This document shows, piece after piece, positions 30,294-46,429 of a stretch of 64,000 nucleotides of DNA; position 1 is the stretch's first letter, and each line of letters begins with the position of its first letter. The notes under the pieces were generated by a model, which saw only the letters and a program-made list of their open reading frames with translations, made no database searches and was not told the DNA's origin. The stretch is from NCBI GenBank assembly GCA_030057555.1, contig JASGUU010000087.1, positions 1 to 64,000 of the forward strand, given 5' to 3'. Position numbers and translations under genes: made by a program. Origin of the DNA: Bacillota bacterium. Lineage in GTDB: Bacteria > Bacillota > Clostridia > Saccharofermentanales > Fastidiosipilaceae.

Positions 30294-31343
30294 ATGAATG
30301 CCAGGGAACGGATCAGCGCCGCACTGCAGCACCGCCCCACCGACCATGTTCCGGTCTATCCGATTCTGAGCGGAGTCACGCGCCATCTGGTCGGGGCCAG
30401 CTACCACGACTGGGCGACAGATCCGGACATCTATGTGTCCGCGATGGAAAAGGCCGCCCGCGACTTCGATCTCGACTGCCTCGTCACCCTGATCGACCTC
30501 TCTGTCGAGGCCGATGCATGGGGCATCAGGCTCATCTATCCCGAGAGCGAGGCCGCCCATCCCGACTACCGTGCCTGCCTGGTCCAGGAGCCTGAAGACT
30601 ACCGGAAGGTCGAGGTCGTCGACTTCCGCCATTCCGCACGCATGCATTTTCATATTGAGGCCTGCCGCCGCCTGGTGGCTTCGATCGGGGATGAGAGGCC
30701 GGTGGTGGCCTTTGTCTTCGGCCCGCTCGGCGTGCTCTCGATGCTGCGTGGCCAGCAGGACATGTTCATGGATCTGATCGACTGTCCCGGGGAGGTCGCC
30801 GCGGCCGCCGCCCGCGTCAACGAAACATTGAAGGCCTACGTCGACGCCCTGCTCGACACTGGAGTTGCCGCGGTCATGTTTGACACGCTTTTTGCCTCAC
30901 GCTCCATCATGTCAAAGGCGATGTGGGACGAGATCGAAGGACCGCTCGCCGAGGATCTGGCACATGTCTGCCATGCCCGTGGCGTCCCGGTCATGGTCCA
31001 CAACTGCGGCAACGGCATCTATTTCGACGTCCAGATCAGACGCATGAAGCCGGCGGCCATTTCCTTTCTCTATCCGCCGGACGACTGTGCGGACCTGGCC
31101 GAAACCAAGGCCCGCTACGGAGATCAGGTCACCCTGATCGGAGCCGTGCCGCCCACCATGGTCCTGACGGCCACGGACGAGGAGTGGGACGCCATCTGCC
31201 GCCAGCAGATCGAGGTGCTGGGCCGGGGCGGCGGCTTCATTCTGGCGACCGGCTGCGAGTATCCCGCCAACGCAGCGCTCGGGCGCGCCCGCCGTATGAT
31301 CGAAATCGCCCGGGAGTCCACCTGGCAGACCCTGCCGGGTTGA
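30294..31343 (+). CDS. Uroporphyrinogen decarboxylase-family methyltransferase (MtaA/MtbA-like)
   Basis: Read from the ATG at 30294 (GGAGG eight bases upstream), 349 residues in the UroD superfamily. The open frame continues far upstream but only as antisense of the AraC gene. Candidate zinc ligands of the corrinoid:CoM-type methyltransferase branch are present: HNC near residue 240 and TGCEYPAN near 324. The Arg-rich heme-pathway UroD N-terminal signature is absent. It is therefore more likely a methyl-transfer enzyme than a heme biosynthesis enzyme. No corrinoid protein or substrate methyltransferase is adjacent, so the partner must be elsewhere or the role is different. Confidence 0.85.
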   Translation: MNARERISAALQHRPTDHVPVYPILSGVTRHLVGASYHDWATDPDIYVSAMEKAARDFDLDCLVTLIDLSVEADAWGIRLIYPESEAAHPDYRACLVQEPEDYRKVEVVDFRHSARMHFHIEACRRLVASIGDERPVVAFVFGPLGVLSMLRGQQDMFMDLIDCPGEVAAAAARVNETLKAYVDALLDTGVAAVMFDTLFASRSIMSKAMWDEIEGPLAEDLAHVCHARGVPVMVHNCGNGIYFDVQIRRMKPAAISFLYPPDDCADLAETKARYGDQVTLIGAVPPTMVLTATDEEWDAICRQQIEVLGRGGGFILATGCEYPANAALGRARRMIEIARESTWQTLPG

Positions 31344-31394
31344 CGCCGGACAGAGATGCAGCGCTGACGCACCTGGCAGGTGTCAACATGTAAT

Positions 31395-31433
31395 ACGGCC
31401 GAGACGCCCGGAAGCGGGGCGTTTCGGCCGTTT
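31395..31433. terminator. Terminator between the methyltransferase gene and serS
   Basis: ACGGCCGA pairs with TCGGCCGT and, past one G-T, ACGCCC with GGGCGT, for about 15 bp around a 7-nt loop, followed by TTTGTC on the plus strand. It lies between convergent genes and may serve both, although T-richness is modest on the minus side. Confidence 0.85.
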
Positions 31434-31480
31434 GTCATCGTCCGGGCCGGAAAAGACAGCCGGCGCAGAGCATTTGAAGA

Positions 31481-32764
31481 TCAGGGTTCGAGCCAGCGGA
31501 CATCGCCCATCCAGGGATAGAGCACTTCGGGCACGGCGACACGGCCGTCGCGGGTCTGGAACTGCTCCAGAATCGCCGGCAAGATGCGGCTCGTCGCGAG
31601 TCCCGAGGCATTCAGCGTGTGGACGAAGCGGGGCTTCCCGTCGGATGCGGCCCGGTAGCGGATGCGGCCGCGGCGGGCCTGATACTCGCGGGCGTTCGAT
31701 GCGGAGGAAACTTCCTTATAGTCGTTCATACTGGGCAGCCAGACCTCGATGTCCATCGTCTCTGCCATGGAGGCGGAGACATCGCCGGCGGCGAGACGGC
31801 TGACGCGGTGGTGGAGGCCGAGTCCCTCGACGAGGGCGGCGGCCTTCCGCACCAGCTCCCTGTAGGCGGCTGGGCTGCCCTCGGGCGTGGTGTACTGGAA
31901 CATTTCGACCTTGTTGAACTGGTGGCCGCGGATCATGCCGCGTTCGTCGGCTCGGTAGGAACCCGCTTCCTTACGGTAACAGGGCGTATAGGCGAAGTAG
32001 CGCAGCGGCAGCTCGGCCTCCTCGAGGATCTCGTCGCGGTGCAGGTTCACCAGGGCGGTTTCGGCAGTCGGCAGCAGGAAGCGTCCGCGGCCTCCCTCCT
32101 CCCCCTCGTCAATGCGGAAGACATCGTCGTGGAACTTCGGAAACTGGCCGGCGGTGTAGCCGCATTCCTCGACCAGCAGGTGCGGCAGCAGCAGCATGTG
32201 ATAGCCATCCTTCAGATGGCGGTCCATAAAATAGTTCAGCAGGGCCCACTCGAGGCGGGCGCCGAGTCCGGTGTAGACCCAGTTGCCGGCGCCGGCGAGC
32301 TTCGCGCCGCGGACATAGTCGACGAGATGCAGGCTCTCGGCGAGGGCGATATGATCGAGCGGCTCGAAGTTGAAATCCGGGCGGCTGCCCCAGACCGAGA
32401 CGACCTCGTTCGCCTCCTTGCCACCGGCCGGTACATCGGCGGCGGGCAGGTTCGGCAGCTCGTCCAGGAAGGCCTGCTGTTCGCCCTCGAGAACAGCGAG
32501 CTTCGCCTCGAGTTCACGGATGCGATCGGCGACATGGCGCATGCGCTCGAGCAGTTCGCCCGCATCTTCGCCGGCACGCTTGCGCCGGGGGATTTCGGCC
32601 GACGTGCGATTGCGCTCAGCCCGGAGCTCCTCGCTCTCCCCGATCAGGCGACGGCGTTCGCGGTCGCGGGCCAGAAAGGCCGTGAAGTCAACCTCCACCC
32701 CGCGTTTGGCGAGGGCGGCCTGGACCTCAAGATGGTTTTCGCGTATCAGCTGAATATCCAACAT
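31481..32764 (-). CDS. serS: Seryl-tRNA synthetase
   Basis: Class II synthetase of 427 residues read from the ATG at 32764 (MLDIQLIRENH, GGGGAG upstream). A longer in-frame start at 32818 is not supported. The N-terminal coiled-coil arm that grips tRNA-Ser covers about residues 30-105. Motif 2 is in CYRKEAGSYRADERGMIRGHQFNKVEMF, and motif 3 is in HTLNASGLATSRILPAILE, with the usual NGSG-like turn reading NASG. Monocistronic by position: the neighbours converge or are an insertion sequence. Confidence 0.96.
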   Translation of the reverse strand: MLDIQLIRENHLEVQAALAKRGVEVDFTAFLARDRERRRLIGESEELRAERNRTSAEIPRRKRAGEDAGELLERMRHVADRIRELEAKLAVLEGEQQAFLDELPNLPAADVPAGGKEANEVVSVWGSRPDFNFEPLDHIALAESLHLVDYVRGAKLAGAGNWVYTGLGARLEWALLNYFMDRHLKDGYHMLLLPHLLVEECGYTAGQFPKFHDDVFRIDEGEEGGRGRFLLPTAETALVNLHRDEILEEAELPLRYFAYTPCYRKEAGSYRADERGMIRGHQFNKVEMFQYTTPEGSPAAYRELVRKAAALVEGLGLHHRVSRLAAGDVSASMAETMDIEVWLPSMNDYKEVSSASNAREYQARRGRIRYRAASDGKPRFVHTLNASGLATSRILPAILEQFQTRDGRVAVPEVLYPWMGDVRWLEP

Positions 32765-33071
32765 ATGTATCTCCCCTTTATAGAACCGGCCGTCGGAGCT
32801 GTCCGCTCCGGGAGGCAAGGATGGCGCTGTCTAGAATACGGTTTCAGACAACGTCTGGCAAATCGGTCTCAATTCCCCTGTTTTCGGTCCGGACACATAA
32901 ACTGTACCCCATAAAGTGGACAGTCTGAATTTTGAAAGCCCAAACAAAAGACAGACCAGTTTTGCGAAACCCGTACAAAAGACACGATAATATTATTCGG
33001 CTTGGCGGCAAAGAAGAAATGTCCGAAGGACGGGTATTCGCGAAACCAGATCCCTTCATGAGGAGCAGGAC

Positions 33072-33476
33072 ATGGCTCGAAAAGCATTCACACCGGAAGA
33101 AATGGAGCAGCTCAAGGAGAGCCCTTATGTGCTGAAAGTCACCCCCCGCATGGTGAACTTCAGTGCCGCGTTCAAGGAGAAGTACTGGGAGGGGGTCCAG
33201 TCTGGGCAGGATCCCCGCGAAGTCGTCAAGGAACTGGGTCTGGATCCGGAGATTCTGGGAGACACACGCCTGGATGGGCTGAAACAGACCATCCAAAGAG
33301 ACCTGAAGGCCGGCCGCGGCTTCCGGGATGTGACGAAAGAAGCCGGTGAACCGGGCTTTGGCATGAGCGATGCGAAGCGCATTGAGTATCTGGAGGCCAA
33401 GCTGGCCTACAAGGAGCAGGAGATTCTCTTTCTAAAAAAAATTGCATCCTTGTACGAAAAGAAGGCCTCCCAATGA
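33072..33476 (+). CDS. IS3-family transposase OrfA (helix-turn-helix subunit)
   Basis: Protein of 134 residues. A helix-turn-helix segment lies at about residues 26-65 (FSAAFKEKYWEGVQSG...REVVKELGL) and a C-terminal leucine-heptad helix at about 103-130 (IEYLEAKLAYKEQEILFLKK), as in OrfA proteins. The codons CTA AAA AAA ATT (33432-33443) give the slippery heptamer A AAA AAA. The -1 frame stays open from there into orfB, so an OrfAB fusion transposase can be made by ribosomal frameshifting. GAGGAGC precedes the ATG. Confidence 0.88.
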   Translation: MARKAFTPEEMEQLKESPYVLKVTPRMVNFSAAFKEKYWEGVQSGQDPREVVKELGLDPEILGDTRLDGLKQTIQRDLKAGRGFRDVTKEAGEPGFGMSDAKRIEYLEAKLAYKEQEILFLKKIASLYEKKASQ

Positions 33477-34453
33477 TCGAGATCCCCGCCAGTGACAAGT
33501 ACGCCATCATCAAGCAGATGATCGAGCGCCCGGACAACAAGTTGAGCATCGCCGCTCTCTGCGAAATGGCCAGGGTTTCACGCTCAGGCTTCTATTCGTA
33601 CCTTGACACGGCAGATGCCCGGGCGAAGCGGGAAGAGGATGACTTAAGCGCGTTTAACCGGATCCTGGAAGCCTATTCCTACCGCGGCTACCCCAAGGGA
33701 GCCAAACGGATCTACATGCATTTCCTGCATATGGATCCTCCGATTCTGATGAATCTCAAGAAGATTCGCCGTCTTATGGCCAAGTACAGCCTGCGTTGCC
33801 CGGTGCGGCGCTCCAATCCCTATCGCCGCATGGCCCGGGCCTTTGAGATGGCGAGTGTGGCACCGGATCTGGTCCAGCGCGAGTTCGAAGGACGTGGTCC
33901 ACGCAAGGTTCTGCTGACAGACATTACCTATCTCATCAATGGCGTGGCTCCACGCTGCTATCTGGTGACCATACTGGACGCGTGCACCCGGGAAGTGCTG
34001 TCCTGGCAGCTGAGTGCGTCGCTGGAAGTGGACTTCGTTCTCGCTGCCGTCCATGAGCTTCTGGAGAAGCACAAGGTAGCGCTGAGCACACAGACGATCC
34101 TGCACTCGGACCAGGGTGCTCACTTCAAGAGTGTTCGCTTCGTCCGCCTTCTGGAGGACCATGAGTTGCGACGCTCCATGTCCCGCAAGGCGAACTGCTG
34201 GGACAATGCGCCTCAGGAGTCGTTCTTCGGACACATGAAAGACGAGATCGACATCTCTGACTGCCGCAATTTCGCATCCATCCATGCAGTCATCGCCGAT
34301 TGGATGGACTACTACAACCATGAGCGCTACCAGTGGAACCTGGCTAAGCTGGCCCCGGCCGAATACTACCACTACATCTGCACAGGACGGTATCCCTTGC
34401 TGATCCCGCCACCGCAAGGAATATCAAGGCGCGAGCGAGACAATTGCGAGTAA
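33473..34453 (+). CDS. IS3-family transposase OrfB (DDE integrase)
   Basis: Catalytic subunit of 326 residues. An HTH_21-like N-terminal part contains YRGYPKGAKRIYMHF. The rve integrase core carries the DDE triad: Asp in LLTDITYL near residue 148, Asp in ILHSDQGAHF near 212, and Glu in NAPQESFFGHMKDE near 248. Its ATG overlaps the orfA stop (ATGA). No frameshift or stop interrupts it. Confidence 0.93.
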   Translation: MIEIPASDKYAIIKQMIERPDNKLSIAALCEMARVSRSGFYSYLDTADARAKREEDDLSAFNRILEAYSYRGYPKGAKRIYMHFLHMDPPILMNLKKIRRLMAKYSLRCPVRRSNPYRRMARAFEMASVAPDLVQREFEGRGPRKVLLTDITYLINGVAPRCYLVTILDACTREVLSWQLSASLEVDFVLAAVHELLEKHKVALSTQTILHSDQGAHFKSVRFVRLLEDHELRRSMSRKANCWDNAPQESFFGHMKDEIDISDCRNFASIHAVIADWMDYYNHERYQWNLAKLAPAEYYHYICTGRYPLLIPPPQGISRRERDNCE

Positions 34454-34530
34454 TGGTGGCTTCAATTGTTTTTACTCACAAAATTACAAAATTCAAAACT
34501 GTCCTTGACTTGGGGTACAGACCTTGTTTT

Positions 34531-34740
34531 GGGGCAGGAGCGGGAAAATTGGCCAGGCGTGGACAAAAATGACGCCGGTGCCCGTGTTTCGGGGCAGGAG
34601 CGGAAAAATTGTCCAGGCATGGACAAAAATGACGCCGGTGCCCGTGTTTCGGGGCAGGAACGAAAAATATGTCCAGGCATGGACAAAAATGACGCCGGTG
34701 CCCATGTTTTGGGGCAGGAGCGGAAAAATTGGCCAGGCTC
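34531..34740 (+). repeat. 60-bp tandem hairpin repeat array
   Basis: GGGGCAGGAG or a close variant starts at 34531, 34591, 34651 and 34711, a period of exactly 60 bp over about 3.5 units. Each unit has two small inverted repeats: TTGTCC...GGACAA around AGGCAT, and TGCCC...GGGCA around 8 nt. The period is a multiple of three, so ORFs remain open in several frames on both strands. None has a ribosome site, and I do not call a gene. A single diverged unit occurs at 60310-60359 on the other strand. From 34741 to 34846 the sequence is unique with no gene. Confidence 0.9.
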
Positions 34741-34846
34741 TTGCCTGTCCGGGCATTCGTAGCGCCGCAGTCATTGTTTTGGTCCTGGTTGCTGAGGAAA
34801 ACAGGCACCAGAGAGCATGCCGCGGTTATGCATTGTTTGTTGCCGA

Positions 34847-34941
34847 TGTCAAAAAAATGACTTTTGTCGCTTTTTCTGCATATTTATGCATGTTTCTGCA
34901 TATTTCGAAGATAATATGCAAACACGCGCATATTCATGCGC
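34847..34941 (+). repeat. Conserved AT-rich tail of the 60-bp-array element, copy A
   Basis: This 95-nt block matches 60192-60287 read on the minus strand: TGTCAAAAA-N6-TTTTGTC, then TCTGCATA-tt-TATGCA exactly 30 nt from the start, then ATATGCAAA, then a closing hairpin GCGCAT-attc-ATGCGC (34926-34941). It is much more AT-rich than its surroundings. It lies between convergent ends (IS element and MFS gene), as the other copy also does between convergent genes. From 34942 to 35049 there is no gene. Confidence 0.75.
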
Positions 34942-35049
34942 CAATTTGATCAAAAGTCGAAAACTTGCCAAACCACCGAGGCATCACAAACGCCGCCGAG
35001 GTGTATGAGTCAGTCATCCCGGTCAGCCGCCCGCCCGGCGCCGCTGCCT

Positions 35050-36603
35050 TCAGCGCCGGCGCAGCAGACGTCGGCACAGCAGGCGCAGCGGATACAGGGT
35101 GCGCAGGACGGAATCGCGCAGTTCGCGGCAGTAGGCAGGGAAGTCCGTCTCGCTGTCGGCCTCGAGCTTCGGGGCGATGCGCAGTACGGCGAAGGAGCGG
35201 ATCGCAGTGGCCAGCAGCAGCAGGACATGCAGCGGCTGCAGGCGAGTTCCGCCGAACCAGGGGATGTCGAGATGCTTCAGCAGCGGTGTCAGCGCGTCCG
35301 ACAGCAGGCCGCCGAGCAGTATGGCCGGTGCGACGCCCAGGAGGTTGGCGCAGATGGCCTTGGCCGTGATGTAGTAGGGCCGCATCTCGGTCGGTGCCCG
35401 GAAAACCGTGATGCCGAAAACGGCCAGGTCCGTCGCCACACCGGTTATGCCCCAGACAAAGTTGATCAGAGCAATCAGCCACCAGGTCTGCGGTACGACG
35501 AAGAACCAGCTGAGCGGCGAGAGGGCGCTGATCAGGCCAAAGAACAATAGCGAATTGCGGTAGCCGTAGTAGTCGCTGAGCCGCCCCGTACGCGTGATAA
35601 AGAGCACGGTGGCGATGCCCGGCATCAGCGTCGTCAGCAGCGTCTGAATCCCAACCGGTATGCGCAGATAACCGAGCATGTAGACATTGAGGTAGGGCGA
35701 GTTGATCTGAATGCCGAAGTAATAGATGGCGCTGAAAAGGAGAATGGGACGGTAGCTGCGGTCGCGGAAAGGCACGGCCAGATCGCGCAGGAAGCTGCGC
35801 AGACCCTCGCCGCGTTTGCGCGGTGCCGCGCCCGGCTCCGCCTCGGCTGCGGTCACGGATACAGCATCGGACGCGGCTTCGGCTGCGGCTTCGGGTGCAG
35901 CCGGCATCTGCTCGGGTGTCCGCACCTTCGTCAGCGTCAGAATGTCAAAACAGCCGAAGAGACCCGCCAGCACGAAGAGGATCGGATACTGCAGCGGATG
36001 TCCGTCGAGCAGGCGCGTCAGCGGCGTGACGAGCAGCGAATAGACAAGCATCGCCATCGTCAACAGGCGCTGGCGTGTCGAGAAGAAGCGGCCGCTGATG
36101 TGCGCCGGCACGCAGAGGCCAATCCAGGTCTGGAAGGTCACATCGGAGAGCCAGAGCACGGTCGAGGACACGGCCATCATGAAGAAGACGAAGCCCACCA
36201 GCAGCACGCGCTGCCCATCGCCGAGCACGGCTGCGGCGAGGCCCAGCACCACGAAGCTCAGCCGCACGAAGAGGCCGAGTCCGACGAAGAGCTGTTTCAG
36301 AGGCGGCTTCCGGCGCAGGAAGATGGTGAACGGAACCTGGGCGATCGCCGTCACATAGGGCAGGGCGAGCAGCGTACCGTAGAGGGAGTCGCTGAGGCGC
36401 AGCTCTTCCTTGAGGAAGGCTGCAAAGATCGGCGAGGCACCCGGAAAGCCGGTAATCACCGAGAACAGGATGCCAACGCAGACCGAGGCTGTAAACAGAT
36501 AGAGATTGCGCCGCGTCTCGCCCTCCAGCAGGACACCGTAGCTTTGCCGCGGATGGCTGAAATCCAGCAGCGAGCGCAGGCGATTCAACAGGGAACCAGG
36601 CAT
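35050..36603 (-). CDS. MFS transporter
   Basis: Protein of 517 residues from the ATG at 36603 (GGGAGGG upstream). A longer start at 36651 lies in the rpoC-distal hairpin region. About twelve hydrophobic segments are visible. An Ala/Glu-rich cytoplasmic loop (about 235-270) sits between the two halves, and a basic tail ends in RRLLRRR. Loop motifs such as GRLSDYYGYR mark the major facilitator fold. The substrate is not identifiable. It follows rpoC after 95 nt with a strong hairpin between them, so it may receive read-through from the rpoBC transcript. Confidence 0.85.
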   Translation of the reverse strand: MPGSLLNRLRSLLDFSHPRQSYGVLLEGETRRNLYLFTASVCVGILFSVITGFPGASPIFAAFLKEELRLSDSLYGTLLALPYVTAIAQVPFTIFLRRKPPLKQLFVGLGLFVRLSFVVLGLAAAVLGDGQRVLLVGFVFFMMAVSSTVLWLSDVTFQTWIGLCVPAHISGRFFSTRQRLLTMAMLVYSLLVTPLTRLLDGHPLQYPILFVLAGLFGCFDILTLTKVRTPEQMPAAPEAAAEAASDAVSVTAAEAEPGAAPRKRGEGLRSFLRDLAVPFRDRSYRPILLFSAIYYFGIQINSPYLNVYMLGYLRIPVGIQTLLTTLMPGIATVLFITRTGRLSDYYGYRNSLLFFGLISALSPLSWFFVVPQTWWLIALINFVWGITGVATDLAVFGITVFRAPTEMRPYYITAKAICANLLGVAPAILLGGLLSDALTPLLKHLDIPWFGGTRLQPLHVLLLLATAIRSFAVLRIAPKLEADSETDFPAYCRELRDSVLRTLYPLRLLCRRLLRRR

Positions 36604-36637
36604 TCGACCCTCCCCTCCCCTTTCCTTATCCTGATAA

Positions 36638-36668
36638 GCGGCGCCGTGCATCTCTCACACGGCGCCGC
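36638..36668 (-). other. Strong hairpin after rpoC
   Basis: GCGGCGCCGTG (36638-36648) pairs perfectly over 11 bp with CACGGCGCCGC (36658-36668), loop 9 nt. It lies 30 nt past the rpoC stop but has no T-run on the minus strand, so it may be a factor-assisted terminator or a 3'-end stabiliser. Confidence 0.6.
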
Positions 36669-36698
36669 TCGACATGACCTTCAGATGTTTTTAAGTTC

Positions 36699-40418
<3,720 letters not shown>

Positions 40419-40437
40419 CTGTCATTTACCTCTATTA

Positions 40438-44361
<3,924 letters not shown>

Positions 44362-44491
44362 CTGTTTTCCACCTCATCTGTTGTTGTCGCAGCTGCCAAT
44401 TCTGACGGTCTGCCATGACTGCAAAGAACCGCCGGTGTCCGGGCACCCGAGCAGCGTTCGCTACTCTCCCAAACTACCGGCATGCCCGCGA

Positions 44492-44553
44492 AGTCTAGCA
44501 CCCCGGCGGAGCGGTCGTCAACAGCTTAGATACTATTTCTCCCTGCTTGTCAA
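44492..44553 (-). promoter_or_regulatory. Promoter region of rpoB
   Basis: On the minus strand TTGACG (44516-44521) and TAGACT (44492-44497) are 18 bp apart with an extended TG before the -10. A second TTGACA lies just upstream (44548-44553) with a TATCTA-like -10 15 bp downstream. Together they sit 130-190 nt before rpoB. The whole 44362-44751 gap is AT-rich and otherwise holds no gene. A TATAAT on the minus strand near 44703 lacks a convincing -35. Confidence 0.6.
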
Positions 44554-44751
44554 GCTTTTCTCGCAGGCAAACGAAGTTTTTACGCTTTTTTGCAAAACTT
44601 TGTTCATTCTGCCGGCTCGAATTTCCATTTGCACAACTCATAAATCCTTTCCCGTCTATTAAATGGACAGGATGCATAAATATACAAACATTAATATGTC
44701 TGATTATATAAAGATATCAGCGTTTCACCAGCCGTATTGCAGAATGAGGGC

Positions 44752-44791
44752 AAAAAAACCGCTGCCGTTCTCTTCCGGGAAGCGGCAGCGG
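44752..44791 (-). terminator. Intrinsic terminator of prsA
   Basis: A perfect 9-bp stem, CCGCTGCCG/CGGCAGCGG, with a 15-nt loop is followed on the minus strand by TTTTTTT. It is 26 nt past the prsA stop and isolates prsA from rpoB. Confidence 0.92.
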
Positions 44792-44816
44792 GTGCTGTTT
44801 CAGGGCTCTATTCCCG

Positions 44817-46370
44817 TCAGTTGAGGAAGCGCAGGGCGAAACCGTTCACTTCGGCGCTCCAGGTGGCGAGCAGGTCAGCCGATTCCTCGCTGAAGCGCTG
44901 CTGGCGCAGAATGTCTTCGATCTTTGACGCCCAGGTCGGCGTCTCGCTCTGACTGACATAGAACATCACATGGTAGCCGTAGATCGTCTGCACGATGCCG
45001 GTGTCGCCGGCTTTGCGTGCGGGATCAAAGAGCCAGTTCTCGAAGGGCTCGACCATCTGGCCGCGCACGACATCCTCATAGAGTCTCGCCTCCGCCGCCG
45101 ATCCGCTGGCCAGGGCGGCCTCGGACACGCTCTCCATGGAGGCCTCGTCCGTGATCTCGGCGAGTGCCGCTTCGGCCTGGGCTGCGGCCGCTTCCAGCTC
45201 GGCTTCGGTTGCCTCTCCTTCGCGCGCGGCAAAGAGGATGTGCCGCACCGAGGCCGGCAGGGTCTCATCGCGGCTGCGGCTCTCAAAAAGCAGGATGTAG
45301 TGGGTCGCACCGCTCGTGATCAGGGTCTTGTCATTCTGTTGCCGCTCCGGGTCCTGCAGCCAGGCGCGGACATCCGCCGGCAGATCGCCCGCCAGAGCAA
45401 CATCCTCTTTCAGCGTCGGATCCAGGTTGATGTATTCGAACTTCTCTTCCTCGCCGGCGTAGTCCTTTGCCGCGGCGGCAAAGCTCTCCCCGTCCGTGAT
45501 TTTATCGAGCATTTCCCCGGCTTTCGCCAGCGTTTCAGCCTGCAGCTGGTCGACATCCTCCTGGGTCGCGCCCTGTTCGGCGTCCGGCGTCACAAAGCTG
45601 AACTCACGATAGGTGAAACGGTCGTAGTCGTCGGGATGCTCCTCGTAATACGCCTCCAGATCCGCCTCGGCGATGTCATAGGTCTGCGGCTGCTCCGAGA
45701 CATAGCGGTTCGCGAGACGCTCGCGCTCCAGAAAGCTGCGCAGCTTGGCCTCCGTCATGCTGCGGCCGTAACGGGCCTCGAGATAGGTGGTCAGCTGGAG
45801 GTCGTCGGGGTAGCTGCTGCGGATCTGCTGGATGGTGCTGTCAATCTGGGCACGGTCCTCGTCGCTGAGCTCGAGGCCCATTTTGCGCGCCTCATGCTCA
45901 TAGGCAACTACCTGCTTCAGGCTCTGCTCCGCCTGATAGCTGATAAACTCGCCCCAGGTGCTGTCCGGCGGCACTTCCATGCCGCTCGCTGCGTTGAGAT
46001 CGATGTTGCCGTCGGCGCCACGTGCCACCCAGTCCTGCTGAGCATAGTAGTTGTATGTCTCATAGAAGGAGGAATAGTGGTACTTGTACTCGTTGATGCC
46101 GATCTGTGTCTCGATCCCGTCGCCCCGGACCGTCATCACAGTCACGTGGTTATGGATGACACCGAAGGAGAACAACGACCAGATGACGGCCGCCAGCACG
46201 ATCACGGAGGCCGCGATCGGGAAGGCTACCCGGCCGAAACGACTCCCGGTACGGATTTTTCGCTTGCCGCCGTCCTTGTCACGGAGGCTCGCTATGCGCT
46301 CGGCGCGTTCGAGGCGCTGGCGCTCCGCCTTGGACAGTTGTGCCTGCTGATCCTTCTTTTTTGTGCTCAT
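44817..46370 (-). CDS. PrsA/SurA-type peptidylprolyl isomerase foldase
   Basis: Protein of 517 residues. A charged cytoplasmic N-terminus of about 45 residues (KKKDQQAQ...RLERAERIASLRDKDGGKRK) precedes one transmembrane segment at about 48-72 with no lipobox Cys. The protein is therefore anchored by the helix rather than by lipid. The extracytoplasmic part has a SurA_N-like helical region (about 125-225) and a parvulin-like region. LPASVRHILFA near residue 375 and GYHVMFYV near 476 mark the rotamase. It assists folding of exported proteins. It follows parB after 59 nt. Confidence 0.88.
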   Translation of the reverse strand: MSTKKKDQQAQLSKAERQRLERAERIASLRDKDGGKRKIRTGSRFGRVAFPIAASVIVLAAVIWSLFSFGVIHNHVTVMTVRGDGIETQIGINEYKYHYSSFYETYNYYAQQDWVARGADGNIDLNAASGMEVPPDSTWGEFISYQAEQSLKQVVAYEHEARKMGLELSDEDRAQIDSTIQQIRSSYPDDLQLTTYLEARYGRSMTEAKLRSFLERERLANRYVSEQPQTYDIAEADLEAYYEEHPDDYDRFTYREFSFVTPDAEQGATQEDVDQLQAETLAKAGEMLDKITDGESFAAAAKDYAGEEEKFEYINLDPTLKEDVALAGDLPADVRAWLQDPERQQNDKTLITSGATHYILLFESRSRDETLPASVRHILFAAREGEATEAELEAAAAQAEAALAEITDEASMESVSEAALASGSAAEARLYEDVVRGQMVEPFENWLFDPARKAGDTGIVQTIYGYHVMFYVSQSETPTWASKIEDILRQQRFSEESADLLATWSAEVNGFALRFLN

Positions 46371-46429
46371 GACATGAATCTCTCATTTCCATGCGGTTTG
46401 TTCCGCGAAATCACGGCAGTCCAGCTATA

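Larger units (their letters stand above)
32903..34519 (+). mobile_element. IS3-family insertion sequence (IS150-like), complete
   Basis: The element of 1617 bp begins TGTACCCCATAAAGTGGACA and ends with the inverted complement TGTACCCCAAGTCAAGGACA. The terminal repeats match imperfectly for about 35 nt, through GAATTTTG. It contains overlapping orfA and orfB with an A8 slippery run. Flanking bases AAC and GAC give no clean 3-bp duplication. The right end lies inside the first unit of a 60-bp tandem array, so the element has inserted into, or carries away, part of that array. Both frames are intact, so it may be active. Confidence 0.9.

Noticed and set aside
32830-32902. Left part of the 60-bp array upstream of the IS3 element
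   Set aside because: Only weak, short similarity to a unit is visible, and no clean target duplication joins the two flanks. I cannot claim that the array continues there.
34466-34949. ORFs through the 60-bp array encoding 20-residue peptide repeats (GQERKNxPGMDKNDAGARVS)
   Set aside because: The 60-bp period keeps several frames open on both strands. There is no ribosome site, and the single diverged unit at 60310-60359 does not preserve a coding frame.
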